Source: Maridesulfovibrio sp.
GTDB lineage: Bacteria > Desulfobacterota > Desulfovibrionia > Desulfovibrionales > Desulfovibrionaceae
Assembly: GCF_963666665.1 (NCBI RefSeq)
Contig: NZ_OY762999.1
Location: 3,444,001 to 3,508,000 of the forward strand
Direction of reading: 5' to 3'
Length of the DNA: 64,000 nt
Part shown: positions 1 through 7,734 of the stretch, piece after piece
Position numbering within the stretch: position 1 is the stretch's first letter
How the letters are laid out: every line of letters begins with the position of its first letter
Notes under the pieces: generated by a model
Told to the model about the DNA's origin: nothing
What the model saw: the letters and a program-made list of their open reading frames with translations, nothing else
The model's database searches: none
Made by a program: the position numbers and the translations under genes

Positions 1-913
1 GGGAAAGTTTACAGAGGTTGGGGGTGTTGCGGCTGATTTCATCAAATACGGTCAGGTCCAGCTTGAGGCCTGCTTCGTTGAAGATGGCGGGCAGATGCAG
101 CACTGTGTTGGTGGAGCATCCCAGAGCCATATCCATGGTTACCGCGTTCTTGAGGCTTTTCTCAGTAACGATGTCGCGCGGTTTGATGTCCTTTTCGAGC
201 AGGGTCATGATTTGTGCACCGGCGGCTTTAGCAAGGCGGGTGCGTTCAGCCATGACTGCCGGAATGGTGCCGTTGCCTGGCAGGGCCAGACCGATGGTTT
301 CGGAAAGGCAGTTCATGGAGTTGGCGGTGAACATACCGGAGCAGGAACCGCAGGTCGGGCAGGCACTTTGTTCGAGTACGGTAAGTTCCTCTTCGGTCAT
401 GTTGCCGGTCTTAACCTGACCTACACCTTCGAATACGGTGATCAGATCTACTTTTTTGCCGTCTTTGCGTCCTGCGAGCATGGGACCGCCGCTGATGACG
501 ATGGTCGGGATATTCAGGCGAAGGGCAGCCATGAGCATGCCGGGTACGATTTTATCGCAGTTGGGAATGAGTACCAGTGCGTCAAAAGGATGCGCGGTAG
601 CCATAATTTCAATGGAATCGGCAATGATCTCGCGGCTGGGCAGGGAATAACGCATGCCCGCGTGGTTCATGGCCAGACCGTCACAAACACCGATGGCAGG
701 AAATTCCATGGGCACACCGCCGGCTAGACGTACGCCGTCTTTTACCGCACGGGTGATAGTGTGCAGATGCACGTGACCGGGAATGATCTCGTTGGCAGCG
801 TTGCAGATACCGATCAGCGGACGGTTAACTTCGTCCTTGGACAAGCCCAGTGCATAAAGCAGGGAACGGTGCGGGGCTTTCTCCAGCCCTCCAGTCATTT
901 TTTTACTTCTCAT
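1..913 (-). CDS. ilvD: Dihydroxy-acid dehydratase IlvD (C-terminus cut by window edge)
   Basis: Reading the minus strand from base 913 gives about 304 residues of a dihydroxy-acid dehydratase. This cytosolic Fe-S enzyme converts dihydroxy acids to 2-keto acids in valine, leucine and isoleucine synthesis. Visible family motifs include GICNAANEIIPGH, CDKIVPGML, the cysteine motif CPTCGSCSGMFTANSMNCL and GCSTNTVLHLP. The ATG at 913 begins MRSKKMTGGLEKAPHR and has AGGAGA a few bases upstream. The remaining C-terminal half lies outside the window. A dispersed repeat lies about 20 bp upstream of the start. Identity is very secure. Plus-strand open frames here are antisense shadows. Confidence 0.95.
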   Translation of the reverse strand, partial: MRSKKMTGGLEKAPHRSLLYALGLSKDEVNRPLIGICNAANEIIPGHVHLHTITRAVKDGVRLAGGVPMEFPAIGVCDGLAMNHAGMRYSLPSREIIADSIEIMATAHPFDALVLIPNCDKIVPGMLMAALRLNIPTIVISGGPMLAGRKDGKKVDLITVFEGVGQVKTGNMTEEELTVLEQSACPTCGSCSGMFTANSMNCLSETIGLALPGNGTIPAVMAERTRLAKAAGAQIMTLLEKDIKPRDIVTEKSLKNAVTMDMALGCSTNTVLHLPAIFNEAGLKLDLTVFDEISRNTPNLCKLS

Positions 914-934
914 GGTTTTCTCCTGGTTGGTATT

Positions 935-1018
935 CCTCCGGCGGCTCTTCAAGGACCCTGCCGGGGGCCTTAAACACTTTTGGGAAAGGGTTTAAGAATC
1001 CCAAAACTTTTTATTAGT
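935..1018 (-). repeat. Dispersed hairpin repeat, type II (copy 1)
   Basis: Read on the minus strand this copy runs from CTAATAAAAAGTTTTGGG through a CTTAAAC...GTTTAAG hairpin to GCCGCCGGAGG. The same order of blocks occurs at 56116-56182. It ends about 20 bp before the ilvD start codon, which keeps its own separate Shine-Dalgarno sequence. This copy is longer than its relative and has extra GC-rich bases after the hairpin. Confidence 0.7.
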
Positions 1019-1083
1019 TTTTAGTTGAAATAATTGGGAATATCGTAATTGTTTGTTGCAAAACAATTAGTTGTGTTGAAGTA

Positions 1084-1167
1084 GGCGAAGCCCTAACGAA
1101 AGTTTTTGAAGAGTCCAGAGAAACTTTTCCAAAAAGTTTCTCTGGTCCCCGAAGGGCCGCCGGAGGC
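1084..1167 (+). repeat. Dispersed hairpin repeat, type I (copy 2)
   Basis: The copy begins GGCGAAGCCCTAACGAAAG and ends GGGCCGCCGGAGGC. Between them is a near-perfect hairpin, CCAGAGAAACTTTT paired with AAAAAGTTTCTCTGG, then a small GGTCCC/GGGCC hairpin. It is closely related to copies at 6218-6291 and 37543-37625. It lies immediately downstream of the ftsX stop codon (minus strand), so it could also act as a transcript end for ftsX. Confidence 0.75.
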
Positions 1168-1171
1168 TAAA

Positions 1172-2053
1172 TTAATTCTTAACAGCCACAAAGCTGCTCA
1201 GCATTCCGATCAGGGTGACGGTTCCTGCCAGTATAAGGCATTGTTCATGGGGCAGGAAGGTCAATTTCATGAATAGTGGCGGAAAGTTCAGGATATCTGT
1301 GAAAAATTGCTGGGCAGCGTAAAGGATACCTAAGGCTGTAGAACTTCCGACTAGTCCGAGCAGTGCCCCTCCGGTTAGGAGCGGAAGGCGGATAAACCAT
1401 TGCTTGGCGCCTACTAGATATAGGATCTCTATTTCATCTTTGCGGGTCATGAGTGAAAGGCGCATGGTGTTTCCGACAACCAGTGCGACTATCAGACCGA
1501 GGAAAGCGATGATGGGCCAGACTATGGATTGGGTCAGGCTGATCCAGCCCCTTGCAAGGTCAATCTGCAGGGGATTGTAATGCACCTTGTCCACAAAGGG
1601 AAGTGCTTTAAGGTCATGCAGTAAATCAGCGGCCCAACGTTCGTTTTCAACGCCCGGTTCTACGGAAAAAGAGAGCAGGGCAGTGGGCGGCAGGGGATTC
1701 CTTGATTTGTCGAGCCATGAGAAATCGTCACTGTCGCTGAGCGCTTCGGAAAGCTGCTTTAAAGCGTTTTCCGGTGTGAAGGTACGGATGTCTATTAAGC
1801 CTTCAATATTACGGAGATCGGACCATTGCTTTTCGTAATCTTCCGCCGGAGTATTTGAAGCCCAGAAAATCTGGATTTCAACCTGACCTTTACTCTTGAG
1901 CAGCTCCTGATTGACGTTATGCAGGGTGAGCATGAAGAGTCCGGCCATGATGGAGACCATGGTAACAGCCACGAGGGTAAAAATATTAGCCCACGGGTGT
2001 AGTCCAAGATCGCGTATGCCACGGCCGATGAGCCTGAAGAAAAGTGCTAGCAT
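1172..2053 (-). CDS. ftsX: Cell division permease-like protein FtsX
   Basis: This 293-residue membrane protein is the FtsX partner of the FtsE ATPase; together they regulate peptidoglycan hydrolases at the septum. A short cytoplasmic head is followed by a membrane segment near residues 22-44, an extracytoplasmic domain of about 120 residues with the family pattern ALSFSVEPG, and three membrane helices in the C-terminal 130 residues. The start ATG at 2053 overlaps the end of ftsE by 7 bp, which implies translational coupling. The length fits the family. The FtsX assignment relies on the fold pattern plus the ftsE neighbour and is strong. Confidence 0.9.
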   Translation of the reverse strand: MLALFFRLIGRGIRDLGLHPWANIFTLVAVTMVSIMAGLFMLTLHNVNQELLKSKGQVEIQIFWASNTPAEDYEKQWSDLRNIEGLIDIRTFTPENALKQLSEALSDSDDFSWLDKSRNPLPPTALLSFSVEPGVENERWAADLLHDLKALPFVDKVHYNPLQIDLARGWISLTQSIVWPIIAFLGLIVALVVGNTMRLSLMTRKDEIEILYLVGAKQWFIRLPLLTGGALLGLVGSSTALGILYAAQQFFTDILNFPPLFMKLTFLPHEQCLILAGTVTLIGMLSSFVAVKN

Positions 2054-2736
2054 GGGCAGAGCTCCGAGGTAAGATACTCCGGTGGTTCGCAGAGCTGGCC
2101 GCCTTCAAGGTGGATTATTCTTGCGTCAGGGACACAGCGCAGGATTTCCCGGCTGTGGGTTGCCATGACCACTGTAGTGCCATGAGTATGAAATTGCTTG
2201 AAAACATCCATCAAATGCAGAGAAAGCTCAAAGTCGAGGTTTCCGGTAGGTTCGTCGGCAATGATGAGTTTGGGATTGACCACCATTGCTCTGGCGATGG
2301 CTACCCGCTGCTGTTCACCGCCGGAAAGGCTGCTGCATTTGGAGTAGCTTTTCTTTTCAAGACCGAGGGCTCGGATAATGGCCCGTACCCTTTTATCCAC
2401 AACAGATTTGGGCATGCTGCGAACTGTGAGGGCTAGGGAAACATTTTCGTATACTGAGCGGTTCGGCAGGATTTTGAAATCCTGAAAGACAACACCAAGC
2501 TCACGCCGCAACATGGGAATCTGGCCGCGTTTGATATTATGCAGATCATATCCGGCAACAGAGGCCTGTCCACGGGTGAGCGGCAGGGCTCCGTAAAGCA
2601 GACGCATAAGAGTGGTCTTGCCTGCCCCGGAATGTCCGGTCAGAAAGATGAATTCCCCTTTTTGAATATGCAGGGAGACGTCCTTCAAGGCCCAGTTAGA
2701 GCCGAAGTTGTATGAAAGCCGGTTAAGCCGGATCAT
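2047..2736 (-). CDS. ftsE: Cell division ATP-binding protein FtsE
   Basis: This 229-residue ABC-type ATPase powers or signals through FtsX. The Walker A motif GHSGAGKTT lies near residue 34, the Q-loop region has VFQDFKILPNRSVYENV, the signature is LSGGEQQRVAIARA and the Walker B region is LIIADEPTGNLD followed by the switch histidine in MATHSRE. N-terminal IRLNRLSYNFG is typical for FtsE. The gene overlaps ftsX by 7 bp and follows a small lipoprotein gap on the same strand. The only alternative is a LolD/MacB-type ATPase, but the FtsX partner argues against this. Confidence 0.92.
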   Translation of the reverse strand: MIRLNRLSYNFGSNWALKDVSLHIQKGEFIFLTGHSGAGKTTLMRLLYGALPLTRGQASVAGYDLHNIKRGQIPMLRRELGVVFQDFKILPNRSVYENVSLALTVRSMPKSVVDKRVRAIIRALGLEKKSYSKCSSLSGGEQQRVAIARAMVVNPKLIIADEPTGNLDFELSLHLMDVFKQFHTHGTTVVMATHSREILRCVPDARIIHLEGGQLCEPPEYLTSELCPC

Positions 2737-2756
2737 TTAATTCACCGTAGAAAAAG

Positions 2757-3110
2757 CTAGAATTTTACAGTCAGTTTCTGGCCGTCGGAAGTGGTGCAGG
2801 AGCCTTTTCCGCCGCCTTCGAATTCTTTGAGCTGGTCTTGCAATTCAAAGTTGCACTTCATGCTGACCCCGTCATGGCTGTACATAGTGACGGATCTTTC
2901 ATGGTAGCTGATATCGCCGCTGAAAACTGTTTCATCGGGCAATTGGGCTTTAATGGTGTATGCTTCAAGTTCCGGTCTTTTGTTGGCGGTCATTTCCACA
3001 GGTCCGAGATCGGTACCTTTTTCGGATGTGACCTTACCGGTCATCATTACAGGGGCGCAGGCAGCAAGGCTCAGCAGCAGGACTGTCAAAATAATAAATC
3101 TGTAAATCAT
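2757..3110 (-). CDS. Small lipoprotein of unknown function
   Basis: The 117-residue product starts MIYRFIILTVLLLSLAAC, a lipoprotein signal with the lipobox LAAC, so it is probably anchored in the inner or outer membrane. The mature part is a compact beta-rich domain with two more cysteines (KCNF and GSCTT), which could form a disulfide. The ATG at 3110 is preferred over an upstream in-frame start because GAGGAG lies 9 bases before it and the signal sequence starts there. It is followed by ftsE after 20 bp, so co-transcription is possible. No family was recognised. Confidence 0.65.
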   Translation of the reverse strand: MIYRFIILTVLLLSLAACAPVMMTGKVTSEKGTDLGPVEMTANKRPELEAYTIKAQLPDETVFSGDISYHERSVTMYSHDGVSMKCNFELQDQLKEFEGGGKGSCTTSDGQKLTVKF

Positions 3111-3443
3111 ATTCTTAAACTCCTCGAATGCGGTTGTAGCAGGGGTGCGACAGTTTTGCAAAAAACATTATATTAAGCGGTTTGTGGGACCTTTCATTCG
3201 ATAAACGGTCAAAAAAATGGTTATAAAGTGGGATATGCCCCATAGAAAGATTTACGTTTTTGATGTTTTCAATTAAGTTCCCGAATAGAGCATGGACCTT
3301 AATGACAATCCTGACAATTATGCACCTTTCGGGTGCTTCTTTAAATAGTGTCGTAACTGGTTAAAATCCTCAGTTACGGTGCATGCTTAAATCTCGTCAA
3401 TGGCCCGTGGATAAACATATAACTCAAGCAGCAGGAAAGAGAT
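3111..3443. other. Intergenic region with two hairpins before the aminotransferase
   Basis: This spacer separates a minus-strand lipoprotein gene from the plus-strand aminotransferase, so it must hold promoters in both directions. Two inverted repeats are visible: GCACC/GGTGC at 3322-3336, followed by a T-rich stretch, and CGTAACTG/CAGTTACG at 3352-3378. The first resembles a weak attenuator. No known riboswitch was recognised. Confidence 0.4.
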
Positions 3444-4619
3444 ATGAAAATTTCTGAAAGACTTATGAGGGCTAAACCGTCAGCAACTCTGGCTGTAAAC
3501 GCCAAGGCACAGGAACTGCGCGCACAGGGTAAGGAAATAGTAAGCCTCGCGGTTGGCGAGCCTGATTTTCCTACTCCGGCGCATGTCTGCGAAGCTATGA
3601 AGAAAGCTGTTGATGATGGATTTCACCGTTATACCGCAGTACCCGGACTCCCGGAACTGCGTACAGCTGTAGCAAATTACTACGGTAAATTTTACGGTGC
3701 AAAAGCTGAAGCTGAAAATACCATTATCAGTAATGGTGGTAAGCACTCTCTGTATAACCTGTTCATGGCCTTGATTGATCCGGGCGATGAAGTGCTTATT
3801 CCTGCTCCCTACTGGGTAAGTTACCCTGCTATGGTTGAGCTTGCTGACGGTAAGCCGGTTATCGTGCCTACAACCGCCGAGTCCGGTTTTCTGGCTGAGA
3901 TCAAGGATCTTGAAGCAGCATGTACTGATAAGACCAAACTGCTTATCCTGAATACTCCCTCCAACCCCACCGGTGGACATTATCCTCAGGCACAGCTTGA
4001 TGAAATTGCCAACTGGGCCAAGTCCAAAGGAATCTTCATTGTTTCCGATGAAGTCTATGATCGTCTGGTATATAAACCGGCCGAGTATTCCACTCTTTCC
4101 AATTTCTGGGAAAAGAACCCTGAAGATGTAGCCATCGTCGGTGCTCTTTCCAAGAGTTTCGCTATGACCGGCTGGCGTGTGGGAACCACCCTTGCCCATG
4201 CCGATCTGGTTAAAGCCATGATTAAGATTCAGGGTCAGTCCACTTCCAACGTCAACACCATGGCCCAGAAAGCTGCACTGGCTGCTTTTGAAGGTCCTTG
4301 GGATCTTATTGATGAGATGTGCGTCAAGTTCCAGCGTCGCCGTGATCTTGCTTACGATATCATAACATCATGGCCCGGTGTTATCTGCACCAAACCGGAC
4401 GGAGCTTTCTACCTCTTCCCGGTTCTGGAAACCTTCTACACTGAAGAAACCCCGGATTCCGCTTCCATGTGTACCAAGCTTCTGGAAGAAGCCGGAGTAG
4501 CTCTCGTGCCCGGTTCTGCTTTCGGTGATGACCGCTGTATCCGCTTCTCTTATGCGGTGGATGATGAAGTGCTCAAAAATTCACTGGAAAAAATCGGCAA
4601 AGTGTTGATGGGAAAATAA
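3444..4619 (+). CDS. Pyridoxal-phosphate aminotransferase, probably aspartate aminotransferase
   Basis: This 391-residue class I aminotransferase probably exchanges amino groups between aspartate and 2-oxoglutarate in the cytosol. Family features are the N-terminal SLAVGEPDFPTP, the substrate loop LNTPSNPTGG near residue 169, the cofactor-contacting SDEVYDRLVY, and the PLP lysine K237 in SKSFAMTGWR. The C-terminal CIRFSYAV supplies the carboxylate-binding arginine. The start ATG at 3444 follows AGGAAAGAG. It matches the 1-gamma AspB subgroup in length and motifs. The related prephenate or tyrosine aminotransferase activities cannot be excluded by sequence alone. Confidence 0.85.
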   Translation: MKISERLMRAKPSATLAVNAKAQELRAQGKEIVSLAVGEPDFPTPAHVCEAMKKAVDDGFHRYTAVPGLPELRTAVANYYGKFYGAKAEAENTIISNGGKHSLYNLFMALIDPGDEVLIPAPYWVSYPAMVELADGKPVIVPTTAESGFLAEIKDLEAACTDKTKLLILNTPSNPTGGHYPQAQLDEIANWAKSKGIFIVSDEVYDRLVYKPAEYSTLSNFWEKNPEDVAIVGALSKSFAMTGWRVGTTLAHADLVKAMIKIQGQSTSNVNTMAQKAALAAFEGPWDLIDEMCVKFQRRRDLAYDIITSWPGVICTKPDGAFYLFPVLETFYTEETPDSASMCTKLLEEAGVALVPGSAFGDDRCIRFSYAVDDEVLKNSLEKIGKVLMGK

Positions 4620-4661
4620 AAAAAAAGTAAATATAGTCATATTTGATTGATGAAAAAATCA

Positions 4662-4692
4662 GCCTCTTCCGGTTGATGATACCGGAAGAGGC
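4662..4692. terminator. Strong hairpin between aminotransferase gene and pgi
   Basis: GCCTCTTCCGGT pairs perfectly with ACCGGAAGAGGC around a 7-base loop. There is no T-run after it on the plus strand, but A6 just before it would give a T-run on the minus strand. On plus-strand mRNA it may be an RNA-stability or partial termination hairpin ahead of pgi. Confidence 0.45.
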
Positions 4693-4719
4693 TGCAACCC
4701 ATACCAAGGGAGATCGAAT

Positions 4720-6063
4720 ATGGCTGCTAATATTCTTGATTGGACCGACAGCTGGTACGAACGTCTTGATTCTGAATCACATTGCGATTCAGCAGCTTCC
4801 ATTGCTGCAAGATTCAGCGGAGAAGTGGCTGAAGGCAAGCTGCCTTTCTGCTCCATGCCGTTCATGGCTTCTTTGCTGCATGATCTGGACGGCCTTGAAG
4901 ATTACGTAAAAAGTTTCGACCATATGCTTCTGCTGGGTATCGGGGGCTCCGCTCTCGGCGCACGAGCCTTGCAGAAAGCTTTCTTCCCGCAGCAGGACCA
5001 GCCCGGCCATGAAGGTCCGTGGCTTTGGATTGCTGACAATGTCTGCGCCAAGACCCTTGACGCATATCTTCAGAAACTTCCCCTTGAGAAAACACTTGTG
5101 GCGGTTGTCTCCAAATCCGGAGGCACAATCGAAACAATCAGCCAGTATTTCCTTGTCCGCGATAAACTTAAGCAGGACCTTGGTGATAACTGGAACCGCA
5201 ACCTTCTTTTCGTAACCGATAAGGAAAAGGGGTTCCTGCGTGAGCAGGCTGATGAATTTTCCGTACGCACCCTCGAAGTCCCCGACTATCTTGGTGGCAG
5301 GTATTCCGTGCTATCTGCTGTCGGGCTGCTTCCGGCAATGTTCATGGGCATTGATTATCGTTCGCTGGTTGAAGGTGCTTCCGCTGTTCTCTCGCCCTTG
5401 GCATCGTCGGACCTTAACGGTGACCTGCTGAGTCGCCATCCGGCATTTAAAATGGCCTGCTGGGCTTCCGGTCTGATGGGCGAAGGGTATAATGAACTGA
5501 TTTTCTTTTCCTACATCCCGCAATGGGCCTGCTTCGGACAATGGTTTGCCCAGCTCTGGGCTGAAAGCCTCGGCAAGGAAGGGAAGGGCAGTCAGCCGCT
5601 TCCGGCTGTAGGAGCCACAGACCAGCATTCCGTGAACCAGATGTTTCTGGATGGGCCGCGTAACAAAGGTTGCCTGTTCCTGACCTGCCCTTCTTTACCT
5701 GAAGGGGCGTCCTTTTCGGACGATATTCCGGACAATTTCGCTTATCTTAAAGGTAAGAGCTTCGGTGAATTGATTCATGCTGAAGGTCTCGGAACCAAGA
5801 TGGCACTGGCCGCGAATAAGGTCCCGTTGGTTGAAATGCAGATGGAAGCCGATTCAGAGGAAGCTGCCGGTCGTCTCATGGGTTTGCTCATGGCTGCGAC
5901 CATTTTTACCGGTTGGTTGATCGAGATTAATCCCATTGACCAGCCTGCTGTGGAAATGGGTAAACTGCTCGCCAAAGCACGTCTCGGCGCTGACGGTCTG
6001 GAAAAGGAAAAGGAAAGTCTCAATTCTTTCCTGAATACTAAGCGTGAAGAACAGGAATTTTAG
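4720..6063 (+). CDS. pgi: Glucose-6-phosphate isomerase
   Basis: The 447-residue enzyme interconverts glucose-6-phosphate and fructose-6-phosphate in glycolysis and gluconeogenesis. The first SIS domain carries LLLGIGGSALGARAL near residue 67 and VVSKSGGTIET, the phosphate-binding loop. The second carries GATDQHSVNQMFLDG, matching the catalytic histidine/glutamine signature. The length matches the short bacterial form, as in Firmicutes, rather than the 550-residue enterobacterial type. The ATG at 4720 follows GGGAG. A good terminator follows at 6125. Confidence 0.93.
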   Translation: MAANILDWTDSWYERLDSESHCDSAASIAARFSGEVAEGKLPFCSMPFMASLLHDLDGLEDYVKSFDHMLLLGIGGSALGARALQKAFFPQQDQPGHEGPWLWIADNVCAKTLDAYLQKLPLEKTLVAVVSKSGGTIETISQYFLVRDKLKQDLGDNWNRNLLFVTDKEKGFLREQADEFSVRTLEVPDYLGGRYSVLSAVGLLPAMFMGIDYRSLVEGASAVLSPLASSDLNGDLLSRHPAFKMACWASGLMGEGYNELIFFSYIPQWACFGQWFAQLWAESLGKEGKGSQPLPAVGATDQHSVNQMFLDGPRNKGCLFLTCPSLPEGASFSDDIPDNFAYLKGKSFGELIHAEGLGTKMALAANKVPLVEMQMEADSEEAAGRLMGLLMAATIFTGWLIEINPIDQPAVEMGKLLAKARLGADGLEKEKESLNSFLNTKREEQEF

Positions 6064-6124
6064 GTGATTGATGCGCTGCCGCGCTTTTTGAAAATCACCT
6101 TTTGAATCCTTAGTTGATTTAATT

Positions 6125-6160
6125 GGGGCAATTTAGGAATGATCCTAAGTTGCCCCTTTC
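6125..6160 (+). terminator. Rho-independent terminator after pgi
   Basis: GGGGCAA-TTTAGGA pairs with TCCTAA-G-TTGCCCC around a 4-base loop, followed by TTTCCCTTT. It ends the pgi transcript before the kinase gene. Confidence 0.7.
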
Positions 6161-6217
6161 CCTTTACTACCTGCCTTCTTTGAGGCACGAATAAGCAAGC
6201 TATTACTCAATTATATC

Positions 6218-6291
6218 TATTAAAAGTTTTAGGAGAGTCCAGAGAACCATTTTACAAAAGGGTTTTCTGGGCCCCGAAGGGCCGCGGAGGC
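6218..6291 (+). repeat. Dispersed hairpin repeat, type I (copy 3), supplies a ribosome-binding site
   Basis: This copy starts TATTAAAAGTTTTAGGAGAG, has the CCAGAGAACC...GGGTTTTCTGG hairpin and a perfect GGCCC/GGGCC second hairpin, and ends GGGCCGCGGAGGC. Its terminal GGAGG sits 7 bases before the TTG start of the kinase at 6298, so the repeat supplies the Shine-Dalgarno sequence. The usual GGCGAAGCC head is missing or decayed. Confidence 0.7.
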
Positions 6292-6297
6292 ATTCTC

Positions 6298-7731
6298 TTG
6301 GATTCACAACATCAAGATTTGCAAGTTAAATCATTCCAGCTTGTTAAGCTTCTTTCCTGGACTTTGCTGATTGTAATCATTGCCAGCAGTCTTGGGCTTT
6401 CTGTATTTCTGGCAAAACATGCGGACGAAACTCTTCTGGAAAAGCAGAAGCAATTTGCCCTGTTGCAGGCTGAGAACTTGAACCACCAGATTTACCGTCG
6501 TTTTATCCTGCCTACTATTATCGGTTACGGGCGTATCGGGCTGAAAAACAAGGAACAGATGGAACGCCTTGATCAGGTGGTGCGCTCCACTGTGCACAGT
6601 TTTAAAGTTAACGAGGTGCGTATCTATGATCCGGAACTTGTTGTTTCATATTCAACTGATACTGGAATAATCGGTAAGGATGATCTTGGCGGTGAATTTC
6701 TTAAGGATGTTCTTGCCAGTGGCAAGCCTAGATATGAGTTCATCAGTAAGAAATCCACGCTGGCACTTCTTTTTGATTTTCATATGCGACCCGGAACAAT
6801 GCAGCTTAAGATTGTTTACCCGCTGCGTTCTGAAAAGAGTTTGAACATTGATGAGAATGTCATCATGGGCGTTATGGAGATAACTCAGGATATTACCGAG
6901 GATTATCAGTCGGTTATTAATTTTGAGCGTTTGATCCTGTTTACTTCCAGTTTTTCGGCATTGATTCTTTTCGCCACTATCATGGCTATTATCCGCCGTG
7001 CTGATATTATTAATGAACAGCGCATGAGGGAAAGGCGCGATTTTGAGAAAGAGCTTAACCAGAGCGAAAAGCTGGCCAGTATCGGACGTATGGTTTCCGG
7101 GGTGGCCCATGAAATTCGAAATCCGTTGGGAATTATCCGCTCCAGTTCTGAGCTTTTGCTTAAGAGAATGAAGGAAAGTGATCCGGTCAACGTTAAGATT
7201 CTGGGTGCTATCCATGAGGAAACCAAACGGTTGAGCCGCACTGTGAGTGATTTTCTTGATTATGCAAGGCCGCGCAAGATTGCCATGACCGCACTTGATC
7301 CCGCAGATTTGCTGGATAAGATTTATATGTTTCTGGAATCAAAATGCCGCCAAAGCAACATTGAGCTTAAGAGGGAATATATTTCCGGGCATCAGGTTTG
7401 CGGTGATGAAGACCTGCTTTATCGCGCTTTTTATAATCTTGTCGGCAATGCCATGCAGGCGGTGGAAAATGATGGGTATATAGCTGTTTCCATTGAAGAT
7501 GCAGAGGGTGGCGTAAGCGTGGTTGTAAGTGATTCCGGTTCTGGATTTTCGCCTGAGATTATTGAGAAGGTTAAGGACCCGTTTTTTACAACTAAGGATA
7601 ATGGAACAGGCTTAGGGCTTGCAATTGTGACCAATATTGTGGAAAGCCATAACGGAAAGCTGCGTATCGGGAATAATCCCGAGGGCGGGGCTCGCTTGGA
7701 AATATTTTTACCTCAAAAGAAAGACTGCTAG
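6298..7731 (+). CDS. Membrane sensor histidine kinase (NtrB/ZraS-like)
   Basis: This 477-residue kinase has two membrane helices (about 17-39 and 211-233) around a periplasmic sensor domain of about 170 residues. It then has a HisKA domain with phospho-acceptor H271 in GVAHEIRNPLG, and an ATPase domain with N-box NLVGNAMQAVE, G-box GSGFSP and FFTTKDNGTGLGLAI. The best start is TTG at 6298, 7 bases after the GGAGG contributed by the preceding repeat. The gene lies 3 bp before a sigma54 activator, its obvious partner. The signal sensed is unknown; the sensor region suggests a small ligand. Confidence 0.88.
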   Translation: MDSQHQDLQVKSFQLVKLLSWTLLIVIIASSLGLSVFLAKHADETLLEKQKQFALLQAENLNHQIYRRFILPTIIGYGRIGLKNKEQMERLDQVVRSTVHSFKVNEVRIYDPELVVSYSTDTGIIGKDDLGGEFLKDVLASGKPRYEFISKKSTLALLFDFHMRPGTMQLKIVYPLRSEKSLNIDENVIMGVMEITQDITEDYQSVINFERLILFTSSFSALILFATIMAIIRRADIINEQRMRERRDFEKELNQSEKLASIGRMVSGVAHEIRNPLGIIRSSSELLLKRMKESDPVNVKILGAIHEETKRLSRTVSDFLDYARPRKIAMTALDPADLLDKIYMFLESKCRQSNIELKREYISGHQVCGDEDLLYRAFYNLVGNAMQAVENDGYIAVSIEDAEGGVSVVVSDSGSGFSPEIIEKVKDPFFTTKDNGTGLGLAIVTNIVESHNGKLRIGNNPEGGARLEIFLPQKKDC

Positions 7732-7734
7732 AAA

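Noticed and set aside
95..727. Long plus-strand open frame over ilvD
   Set aside because: It is antisense to the clear ilvD coding sequence and has no independent ribosome site or family features.
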